Origin: Aureobasidium sp. EXF-3400
Taxonomy: Eukaryota > Ascomycota > Dothideomycetes > Dothideales > Saccotheciaceae
Direction: 5' to 3'
NCBI GenBank assembly: GCA_024195585.1
Contig: SWBL01000048.1
Location: 62,001-126,000, forward strand
Length of the DNA stretch: 64,000 bases
A model generated the notes under the pieces. It was not told the DNA's origin, ran no database searches, and worked only from the letters and a program-made list of their open reading frames with translations. Position 1 is the stretch's first letter. Every line of letters begins with the position of its first letter. Shown one piece after another: positions 1 through 8,215 of the stretch. The position numbers and the translations under genes are program-made.

Positions 1-2
1 AG

Positions 3-1418
3 CCTTTTGTAGGCACGGCTGTCTCCATACTCCAGGCGGTCAGAAAGGACTTGAAAGTCTTCAACGTCAAAGCAAAGGACCTCGGAGGCAACGTCTGGTT
101 CTACGAAAAGGCCTACGTGCCTCGCTTTACCAAGCACTCCTTGCGCCCCTCGAAACGCCGGTTCAGCATCCGCAACTTCCTCAATCGCCGTCTGTACGGC
201 CGACCAGGCGATGGAGCCAACCTGCTCATGCCCCATGTGCCCATGAGTGTCAAGATTCCTGGCGTCGATGACATCGACAGGCCCAAAATCATAGCCGAGG
301 AGAAGGCCAAGGCTAGGGGTGAGTTCAAGCCTGAAGTCAAGCCTGAAGTCAAGCAGAGCGATCATCCATTGGGTGACCTTGACTGGCTCAACAACTTCGA
401 TCTGCAGGCCGAGCTGAAGAAGGTGCGAGCCGCCAAAAAGGCACAGAAGAAGAAGGAGGCCAAAGAGCTGAAGAAGACCAGAAAGGAGACGAGAAAAGTC
501 CCTGGTTTCGTGTCTCGCTGGCAAGAGCGCCGTGAGAAGGAGATGCTCGCAAGAGCACACAGAAACTATGCAAAGGATCTCGAGGAGGAGAGAAAGCAGA
601 AGGAAAAGGCTGCTGCTGCTCCTTTGCCCTCCCCCTCCTCCCCTCCTACCATCCACCTCGACAATGACCTTGTCGAGCACCACGAGCCTGCAGAGGCCTC
701 CGACGAGGCACAGGAGAAGCAGAGAGCTCTGGATATGGAGGAGGCGAGGAGGGGCAAGAAGAAGGTCACCGACCCTGTCCCCAGCCTGGAGAGCCTTCGT
801 CGCGGCGACCAGGAACCTGCCGACATTCATGTCGGTGGACCTGGTCCGTCCGTCGACGACCTCCTCGACGTCCTCTGCTCTGCTCTGAAGGAGCACGGTG
901 ATCCCAGGAGTCGGCGCATCTTCCTCCGGCTTCAGGCCGACCACGCTCACAGAACTGCTGAAAGGCAGGAACGTGAGCGTGGTGCGCTCGTGGCCAGAGA
1001 GAAGTTCGAGATGTTGTCGAAGCAAGTCTGGCGTCAGGTCAGAAAGGCCAAGAAGGTCAACGGCGCTCGCAGAATGGAAGAGGCGCGTCGGCGTGTGCAG
1101 GAGCACATAGCCAGAAAGAGAGAGGAGCAGCTGCTGGCGGAGCAGTGTTTCAGGGAGCAGGCGGCGATGGAAGAGGAGTCCATCGACATCACTCCTCCTC
1201 GTCTTCGCACTCCCAGCCGCTACAGGGACTGCGACTTCGAGGAGGCGGAGCAATTGGTCACTCCGAAGTCTCCTGAGCAAGCCCAGTTCGAGTTCAACCA
1301 GGCTGCTACCCCTCGCACGCCGATGTCCTATGTTCTTCCTTCTGTTGAGGAAGAGGTCGACGAAGAGGACGTGAGGCAAATTATCGACCTCACCGACAGC
1401 TTCAAGGAGTTCTTTTGA
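3..1418 (+). CDS. 5'-truncated charged coiled-coil protein with C-terminal SUMO-interaction-like motif
   Basis: The reading frame is open through the left edge, so the gene starts outside the window; the first in-frame TTG at 51 is just a leucine codon. The visible 471 residues are very rich in Lys, Glu and Arg. They include a basic N-terminal part (KRRFSIRNFLNRR), a short direct repeat (two PEVK units), long heptad-like KK/EE stretches suggesting coiled coil, a Pro/Ser-rich linker (PLPSPSSPP), a second coiled-coil segment, and an acidic C-terminus ending IIDLTDSFKEFF. The IIDLTDS segment matches the hydrophobic core plus acidic flank of a SUMO-interaction motif (known motif class; function here is inference). 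I recognise no enzymatic domain. The TGA is followed by a T-rich 3' region with AATAAA at 1607-1612. Likely a nuclear or scaffold protein, but this is a guess. Confidence 0.75.
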   Translation, partial: PFVGTAVSILQAVRKDLKVFNVKAKDLGGNVWFYEKAYVPRFTKHSLRPSKRRFSIRNFLNRRLYGRPGDGANLLMPHVPMSVKIPGVDDIDRPKIIAEEKAKARGEFKPEVKPEVKQSDHPLGDLDWLNNFDLQAELKKVRAAKKAQKKKEAKELKKTRKETRKVPGFVSRWQERREKEMLARAHRNYAKDLEEERKQKEKAAAAPLPSPSSPPTIHLDNDLVEHHEPAEASDEAQEKQRALDMEEARRGKKKVTDPVPSLESLRRGDQEPADIHVGGPGPSVDDLLDVLCSALKEHGDPRSRRIFLRLQADHAHRTAERQERERGALVAREKFEMLSKQVWRQVRKAKKVNGARRMEEARRRVQEHIARKREEQLLAEQCFREQAAMEEESIDITPPRLRTPSRYRDCDFEEAEQLVTPKSPEQAQFEFNQAATPRTPMSYVLPSVEEEVDEEDVRQIIDLTDSFKEFF

Positions 1419-2823
1419 GCTCTTGTCGCCCTTTTTATGTCTCTCCTTCTTCGCCTCTTTTTTCGATTTCTTTGATCTGGATTCTTGACTTTGAAGTCTT
1501 GTTTCTCTTGGGGGCTGTTACATTGGCCGTTTAATACTGGGGTGTGCTTTTTTGGAGTTTGGAGTTGGGAGTTTCTTTGGCTTCTGCATTTCTGGCATAC
1601 ATATAGAATAAAACAACCAAAAAACGAATCAGAATAAATGTTTTGAGTACATATTTCTTGCTGCATTACACTTCATTCCATATAGACTGTCCTAATATCA
1701 CGATCGATCATGCCCTCACAGTGATATCTTCTCGTAACATAGACTATAGAAATGCACAGATGCTGTCAACTCCTGAAGTTTGACCATAGAAATAGATTTA
1801 AACAACGTCGCTCAATGGATCTTCCTCGCTTCTCGAGAATATTGTGCATTCTTATAGCTACTGTATGAATGTGGTAGACACAAACGAAGGTTCGGATTAA
1901 ACCATCGACTCCTCTCTCACGATCGGATATACTCATATTATGTATCATAAGAACACATGATGACCTTCCAATACAGCAATATGGCCATAGAAACACACTG
2001 GTATACCGACTTTCAGTGGACAACAGTCGCTTGTAGAAAAGGTTGTGCATTTCTATAGCTTCAATGTCATAGTCTTTGATGCATGGAAGGATAGTACAAT
2101 AGTATTGTGATGCCTCGTAATGAGAAATAGACGAGTGTTGAAGCGTTTGAGAGACTTGAAGAACGAAGGGCACTTCAGGTTCCTGATATCGCCCATCGAG
2201 GGCGCCTGTGGTAGATAAAATATACGCACTTTACCAGTAGCTACCCTGTCAGGAGGCTTCCTGCATTGATGCTCGACGTTCTGCGTGTGAAAGGCACCGT
2301 TGTTGGAGACGAAGGGTGGTCGACGATGTTCGAGCGTCGAGACAGCGACCTCGAGTTTACCCCTGAATTTGGGATTTGACGTCTGATGCTTCCACTTCAC
2401 CACCATCATCCTTCCACAACTGGTGATATTCAGAGATGTATGCTGAACAGGATCGTTAATAGATTTGGAGAATGGTATTGAAGCACCCACGACCGATTTT
2501 GAGGTTGCCCCTGATTGTGATATTGAGGTGTGGCCATCTCAATGTTCAACCATGCATGAAATCTAACTATCAAAATGCACGATCGAGTCCCAAATCCGTA
2601 AGATTCCCGTAGAGAGGTCAAGTGAGCATTTTCCGTTTCCTCACTTTAGTTCACTTCACTTTCATGTCGTCTTCACTTCTCGTTTGGTCTTGGCTTATCG
2701 GCGCACACAGCTCACTGCGAGAGTATTGTTTCCGCGCTGCGCTTTCTCTTCCTCCTTTCCTTCTCTCACGTCGATCATACAATCTTTTTTGTCCCTCATC
2801 CTCGTAACATCACCACCACCACC
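1419..2823. other. intergenic region with diverged internal duplication
   Basis: Holds the T-rich 3' flank of the preceding gene, then about 1 kb with no convincing gene. Two segments about 201 bp apart (1782-1862 and 1983-2063) align without gaps over about 80 nt at roughly 60 percent. Both begin ccatagaaa and contain a version of tgtgcattnctatagct. An inverted copy of tgtgcatttctatag lies at about 1744-1758. When translated on the minus strand in one frame, the two copies show matching residues (AIxMHN then LFLW), consistent with an old tandem duplication rather than a gene. From 2622 on, the sequence becomes CT-rich, which probably marks the promoter and 5' UTR of the gene starting at 2824. 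Confidence 0.55.
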
Positions 2824-3591
2824 ATGTTCTCGTTCTGTCCTTCTTTCTCCGCCGCCGCCATGGCCCCCCCTGTCTGCCTCGCAGCCCCCTCCCACGCTGT
2901 CATCAGCGTTTCAGCATCAACCTCGCTCGTCTTCGATCCTATGGATCTTGACACCATCACCATGCCTCACGGCTGCAAGAGGAAACTCTGCGAGCTGTAT
3001 GAGACCATGGGCGAGTCCTACAGGAAGCGTGTGAAGACCCAGCACCCTTCCTCCATCAGCACTTGGGCATCGACACCGGAGTGTCGTATGAGAGCCGCTG
3101 CGCTGCGCAAGGAGGGAGCCATCAAATGCCTCTTCTTCCAGTGTATGCCTAACTCATACACCTTCGACTTTGACCTGGGTAGTAACACCCAGCATGTCAC
3201 CACCTCTCCCGCCGTCAAATCGAGGGCTCACGACGCTACAATGTATCTCTTCAGAGGAAACATGAAGAGACCATTTGTCGCTGAGTTCCTCGCATTTGCC
3301 TACCCGCCTTCAGTGGCTTCCTCACCCGCTCCTGTCGACCTGTTTCCCTCGCTCGCCGCTGTCGACCTGGCTCCCTCGCACGCCCCCATCGTCGACATGG
3401 CTCCCTCGCATGCCCTTACCGTCGACATGGCTCCCTCACCCGCCATTGTCGACCTGGCTCCCTCACCCGCCATTGTCGACCTGGCTCCCTCACCTGCCCC
3501 TATCGTCGACCCTGCTATCGCTCCTCCTCCGACTCCTATCTCGGGTCCTGTCCCTGCTCTCGTCTCAAGCTTCTTCTTCCAGACATTTTGA
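2824..3591 (+). CDS. orphan protein with C-terminal Pro-rich VD(L/M)APS tandem repeats
   Basis: Single open frame of 255 residues. The ATG at 2824 follows a CACCACCACC leader; an alternative ATG lies at 2863. The N-terminal third is small-residue rich. The middle (about residues 40-75) is basic and could carry a nuclear localisation signal (KRKLC, YRKRVK). From about residue 165 to 240 there are six imperfect repeats of 9-10 residues of the type VD(L/M)APS(P/H)A, followed by a Pro/Ala tail and FFFQTF. No known domain is recognised. Codon-level repeats such as gtcgacctggctccctca show the array arose by DNA tandem duplication. The stop is followed at once by a degenerate CT-rich repeat block. 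Probably a lineage-specific gene; expression is not shown by the sequence. Confidence 0.5.
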   Translation: MFSFCPSFSAAAMAPPVCLAAPSHAVISVSASTSLVFDPMDLDTITMPHGCKRKLCELYETMGESYRKRVKTQHPSSISTWASTPECRMRAAALRKEGAIKCLFFQCMPNSYTFDFDLGSNTQHVTTSPAVKSRAHDATMYLFRGNMKRPFVAEFLAFAYPPSVASSPAPVDLFPSLAAVDLAPSHAPIVDMAPSHALTVDMAPSPAIVDLAPSPAIVDLAPSPAPIVDPAIAPPPTPISGPVPALVSSFFFQTF

Positions 3592-4850
3592 GGGTTGTTT
3601 GCTTCTCCAACAAGCAAGACGAATCGCACTCACCTTTTCACGACACACCTCTTGTTTTCAGTATTGCTTCTCCAAAAAGCCTGTTCTCTGAGTTCATGGA
3701 ATGCGCTTGCCTTCTCGAGAACAATCTTCTTTCTTCTGTGTGCGTTTGTCTCGGCAAATCAACCTCTTCTGTCTGCATCTCATATCCTCTGGAATCCAAC
3801 AAAAGCCCCTTTTGTCTGCACTACCTCGTCACAAATGCCAGCATGCGCCCGAATCTTCGAGGTGGACATTCTTTTTCGTCTCTTCTTCTCCCGGTGCGCC
3901 AAATTCTCGGATTCGAAGCTCTTCTTTCTGGTTTCGGCAGATGCGCTTGCTTTGTCACAAGCTCATCTTGTCCGCGTCCACAAGCTACGCCTTTCTCTGA
4001 CCTTCTTCTTGTACGAGCAATGTCGAACGCGCTCGCTTTTCGCCCAAGCAATATGGGGTACGCTTGCCTCATACAAGCCTCTTTCTCTGGATCTAAGACA
4101 CAAGTCTGCCCGTCATACAGGTCTCTTCTTCGATCAACACGGCGTGTTTGCCAGTCCAACAAGCCTCTTCGTCCTCTGCTTGCCCTTCATCCAAGCTTCC
4201 CTTCTTTCTGGATGCATGAGGTGTGACTGCGGATCATACCTCTCTCTTCCTCGGCCCACAAGACGTACTTGCCCCTCATACAAGTCTGTCTCCATATCTT
4301 ATTCCAAGGAGCGCATCCCTCTCGAACACAAGCCTGTCCTTTATGAATTTGGAAGACGAGCGTCCATATCATACAAGCCTCTTCTTTCTGGACTGACTCC
4401 TCGTGCCAGCCTACCTCCTTCTGGGCTTACAAGAAGCGCGTACTACTCGATCACAAGCCTTTTCTTCCTGGACTCACGAGATGAGCCCTGCCTATCTCTG
4501 CCCTGCTTGCCTTGTCACACAAGCCTCCGTCTTCTGGGTCTTTGCTTCTTTTCCGCAGCTATGCTGCCTCCCACACGACCAAGATGTTTGCTTCATGGCC
4601 ACAAACTTCTTGTGTCGATATTCAGGAGATGAGCCTCCATCTCATACGAACTCCATCATTCTTTTCATTGGCCAACGAGATGCGCTTGCCTGCCATACAA
4701 GCTTATTTGCTCTGAGTCCAAGAAAGTCTCTCTCCTGTCCGGGAAGCTTTACTTTCTCCGCTTGCCCATCACACAAGCCGATCTCTTCTAGGGCGCGCTT
4801 GCCTGCCATACAAGCCGGTCTCCTCCTCTGAATCCAACAGATTGCCTCTC
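3592..4850 (+). repeat. degenerate CT-rich minisatellite
   Basis: About 1.26 kb built from diverged units whose recognisable core is gcgcttgcctcatacaagcc, usually followed by tcttctttctggactcacgag. Good copies start near 3703, 3943, 4061, 4147, 4263, 4349, 4430, 4504, 4680, 4757 and 4795, so spacing is irregular (about 40-110 bp). The + strand is pyrimidine-rich and has few TA dinucleotides, so long open frames exist in all three + frames (for example 3595-4632). They encode only shuffled Leu/Ser/Phe-rich variants of the same repeat in different frames, which argues against translation selection. It starts directly after the stop codon at 3591. Confidence 0.7.
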
Positions 4851-5760
4851 ATCTTCGCAACAACCGTAAAGGTGACACTCAAGACGAACCAATCAGAGAT
4901 ACAACAGATGTTGAGAACAAAGACTCACAACTGAGGTAACAAAAGCAAAGCATCTGAAGCAACAAGTATCCGCAACAGAGAGCATCAAAAACTAAAGCGA
5001 GCAACCACACTTCCAAAGCTCGAAGAATAAACCCAACGACATGACGAAAGAGATCATGAAACCAACAAACGATTACGAAATGCCCTCTGGATTCCAACGA
5101 ACTCGCAAAGGGATCTCGAACGACTCAACAACAAGAACAATCAAAGCAATCAAACCCGCAGAACGCGCCTGAAAGCTCAGAGAAAAAGCACCACGACATA
5201 ACGAAAAGCACCAAACGAACAGATGAAACATGACACTCACAAACGAATCACGACTGAAGATACCCCTGTTGAACGAAGTGCTTCCTACCACAAAACAAAA
5301 GAAACCCAAGAGCGGATGTCGACTCGGAAACAAATGACCAAGCATGATACAGCAAGGAAACGCAAGTCAAGACAAGAACAAAACAAAGGACAAACCAAGA
5401 ACAAACCACACCAAGGTGATACACAACAGCATCAAGAACGATTAAACGACATGAACGAAGTATGCCACGAGCAGACGAAGTACGACTCGATATGCCCCTG
5501 ATGTATGGGAGCGCGCCGCTCCTGTCAAAAGAAACAGAACAGCATAAACCAAGAGACCAAAAGACCGCAAACGTCAACTCGAAACAAAAGACAGATCAGC
5601 ATACTAGAGCAAAAAAAAGCAGCAAGAGACAAAGAGCAAGAAGATCAACAAGAACCAAAGCAGAACAACAAGAACCAAAGCAAAAAGCAAACCAAATCGA
5701 CCAAACAACCCGACTCAATCCACAACACGCGTATGAATACAAAGGCAGCAGTGTTTGAGC
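4851..5760 (-). repeat. T-rich (minus strand) degenerate repeat block
   Basis: The + strand is strongly A-rich and T-poor; for example 5581-5640 has 34 A and 3 T in 60 bases. On the minus strand I see three related units, beginning near 5505, 5270 and 5092, with the core cagggg(c/t)at followed by ttc/tcg, agtcgt and a second cttcgt/catgtcgtt stretch. They are spaced about 180-235 bp. Open frames here encode only hydrophobic low-complexity peptides that repeat the same phrase (RGIFSRDSF, RGISSRTSS). Together with the CT-rich block to its left, it forms two adjacent arrays of opposite strand bias that meet near 4850. Confidence 0.5.
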
Positions 5761-5874
5761 AGCCTTCAAAATAAGAACAGCAAGCTGTGCGTGGTCTTGA
5801 TAGTCGTCCTTCTTTGGAAAAACGCGGAGTTTCCATCATCAGGAAAGCCGTCTTTTTCTCTGAGGAAGCCGTCA

Positions 5875-6051
5875 TCAATGCTTTCTCTTTCTGTCTTTCT
5901 GGGTTTCTTCTTGTCCAGGAAAGACATTGTTCATGGGGTGGAAAGGGAAGTCGTGCAGGTCACATACCTTTCTATGCTTCTCGGGGTTGTCGATAGTGGC
6001 AATGGCGACGGAAGTGTCCACTGAAAAGGGTGAGAAGTCGGTCTTGAACAT
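5875..6051 (-). CDS. possible small protein or first exon (MFKTDFSPFSVDTSVAIATI...)
   Basis: A 58-codon open frame from ATG at 6051 to TGA at 5875. The first 28 residues look like ordinary protein (balanced composition, DNPEKHRK). A consensus GTATGT donor lies right after codon 28 (intron would start at 5967). If it is used, an acceptor at 5812-5813 joins in frame to a segment beginning KDDYQDHAQLAVLILK and ending at a TGA at 5596-5598, giving a 99-residue product whose second half runs into the T-rich repeat block. The 156-nt intron would be long for this window. No family is recognised. Either version makes this a minus-strand unit converging on the + strand gene at 2824. Confidence 0.35.
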   Translation of the reverse strand: MFKTDFSPFSVDTSVAIATIDNPEKHRKVCDLHDFPFHPMNNVFPGQEETQKDRKRKH

Positions 6052-6569
6052 TAGTCAAACGCTCAAACCAAACCCGAAATAATAATAAAAATAAAAATAA
6101 AAATCAAGCTCCAAGTGCCACTGTGCCGTTCTTGCCGTGATGTTGACGTGATCGATAGAAGTTTTTGCATGGAGGTGGCTCTGTTTATCGCCTCTCCAAT
6201 GTGGATGTTTGTGATGTAGATTGGCATAGGTGTACAGCTCTTCGTCTTCTTCTGAAGATCAAGCCATTAGGCACTGACTTCTCACCAATGCTGTTTTGTC
6301 TGTGAAAGAAACTGGTGCTCACGTGTGAGGGTAGGAGAGTGCTAGTCCAGTGATTTTTGTGGTTCATTTCTTTCTCATTTCTTTTCCATTTTGGAGGGTG
6401 ATATATGTACAATATGGCTGTTTGAGCGGTAGCGTAGGCCAAATCTAGTGTTACAGTATGTTTTGGTTCAAGCAAAGTGCCCTCTGTCGATCCTGATATG
6501 TCGGGTCCAGAGAGTCGACAAGCGGCGAGAGAGTGCGGAAGGTGTTCAGAAAGGATCCAGATGACTGCT
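6052..6569. other. intergenic region, A-rich tract and COA1 3' flank
   Basis: Contains an (AAAAAT)-type low-complexity tract at about 6078-6103 and otherwise unremarkable sequence. It would serve as the promoter of the small minus-strand frame ending at 6051 only if transcription starts within this block. It is also the 3' flank of COA1. No gene is supported here. Confidence 0.5.
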
Positions 6570-7220
6570 CTACGCCTCAGCAGCGATAGCCTTAGCTTCC
6601 ATAGGCGTAGCAACAAAAGGATCCGAATCAGTAGTCCTGAGCAAATCAACCACAGTTCCATCCTCCAACTCCAAACTCCACTCTGTAGTCTCAAACTGTG
6701 TATCATGTCAGCACTTCATCCCCTCTCTCATTCATCATCTCAAAGCCAAACTCACAATTCCCATCCTCGTCTTTCTATGACTCTTAAACCTCATTTTCGC
6801 CTGTTGCCTCGTTCCCTTAACCCAATACACCACATCAATCTTTCCGTGCAGTTGATTAATCTCTCCACCAATGTAAGGTATTTTACTCGCAAAATACACT
6901 TCATCACCCAGAATCTCTCTTGCTAAGGTGTTTGTTCGCAATGAGTACATTGTACTAGTCACCACTGAGGAATTTTGCTTTTGGTAGTTGAAGATTGCGA
7001 GGGTGGAGGCTGCCATGGCGCCGATGAAGAGTGGTACGGTGATCATCCACGATTTGCTGGGTGTCATGTCGGGGAGGGCGCGGTCGGCGCGGCGCTCCAT
7101 TAAGGGTCCTGAGTTTGGTTTCGGTGCGGCGATGAGGGTGCGGCGGGACGTCAAGGTGGTGGTATTGTTGCGCTTGAAGAGGGCCTCGAGGGGCTTGCGG
7201 AGCGGTAGTCTTGGTGGCAT
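6570..7220 (-). CDS. COA1: cytochrome c oxidase assembly factor Coa1
   Basis: Two exons: 6756-7220 and 6570-6695, with an intron at 6696-6755 (GTGAGT donor, ACAG acceptor, GCTGAC-like branch), phase 0, giving 196 residues. The N-terminus is Arg-rich and lacks acidic residues, as expected for a mitochondrial presequence. Then follows RRADRALPD, one membrane helix (about 56-78) and the conserved intermembrane-space domain with NTLAREILGDEVYF, GGEINQLHGKIDV and, after the splice, FETTEWSLELEDG. Coa1 is an inner-membrane protein that acts in early cytochrome c oxidase assembly after Cox1 synthesis. The join restores the TRMG-(I/Y)-FET block of the family, which supports the intron. Divergent to the membrane-protein gene at 7440, sharing about 220 bp. 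Confidence 0.92.
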
Positions 7221-7439
7221 TGTGAGGATCTGTGTGATGATTTCTCTTATGTCTGAACTACAGAAGAACTGACGATGGATGCAAGGTGATCGGTATACTC
7301 ACGGCTTTTCTCCGGGAAAGAGGTGCTTGCACGTCATCCGCAGCTGCCATTTCGCGGCGCGTCTTCCGCGTTTCAGGAAGCTTCAAACATAATTCCAGCT
7401 GGTCGCGACTGCTAAACAAGAACCAAAAAAATCACAATC

Positions 7440-8065
7440 ATGGCTACCCGTCTACGCAAAACCTTCCACTATCCAACCGAAGACGTAGGCAGCGACGACA
7501 GCGACCGCGAAGAACTGGACGAGCAAGAGCAGGAAACAATCATCGAAGACCTGGCAAAGAGGGACTTGGACAACACAATCTTCTACCGTCGCGCTTTTGT
7601 CGCATTGCCCGCTGCTGCAGCTCTGATATATCTGCCTGTCCTGTTCTCTGCTGAGGCTTTCAGACATGTTCTGCTAGCACTCTTGTCTTTGACGTCGTTG
7701 GGTGTCACTGTCTATATCTTGCTCTATGTCCATTCTGCGCCTGCTGCTGTCGACAGCTCCAACTTGTCTGCAGCTATGATTGACAGTAGGGGTCCCTTGG
7801 ATATTGCTTTGCCTTGGTTGGATGCTGCACTTACTGCTGTGCTTGCGCTGTCTGGTGTGCTGGCTTGGAAGAGAGATTTGGTCAATGAAGCCTGGCGCGC
7901 CTTTCTGCCCGCTGGTCTGTCAACCTCTCCCACCGCTCTTTTATGTGCTTTGCTGACTCTCTATTCACAGCCATCTTCCTCGTCACAATGTATGCTCGTT
8001 CCCAACTCGTCCCTCTCGATGTCGCCAGCTTGGAACGTCTCAAGTATAATTACAAGGGTGCTTGA
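7440..8065 (+). CDS. conserved fungal four-helix membrane protein, function unknown
   Basis: Exons 7440-7914 and 7971-8065 with an intron at 7915-7970 (GTCTGT donor, CACAG acceptor), giving 189 residues. Reading straight through the intron would add an unrelated Ser-rich tail; splicing instead gives AIFLVTMYARSQLVPLDVAS and a short basic end (YNYKGA). The soluble N-terminus is acidic (DVGSDDSDREELDEQEQE). About four hydrophobic segments follow, near residues 54-73, 76-100, 120-140 and 155-172. The shape resembles a conserved but uncharacterised fungal membrane protein, though I cannot name the family. It is transcribed divergently from COA1, which could mean shared regulation but does not prove a mitochondrial role. 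Confidence 0.85.
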
Positions 8066-8215
8066 TTATGCTTCTAGTCTTCTGCATGAATATCTGATTT
8101 TCCGTCATCAACCGTCGTGAACCCTCCCGGTGATAGCATTACTCTTTTCTGCTCCTTTTGAAACGCCTCTATTCGTCATGCCTTGCGCCTTGCACCCCAT
8201 ATCTATAGCCCGTCT

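Noticed and set aside
2053..2490. 145-codon minus-strand frame
   Set aside because: Composition is not protein-like, there is no domain, and it overlaps a non-coding duplication.
3595..4632. 345-codon + strand frame inside the CT-rich array
   Set aside because: It encodes frame-shuffled copies of the underlying DNA repeat, all three + frames are similarly open, and there is no domain or signal peptide.
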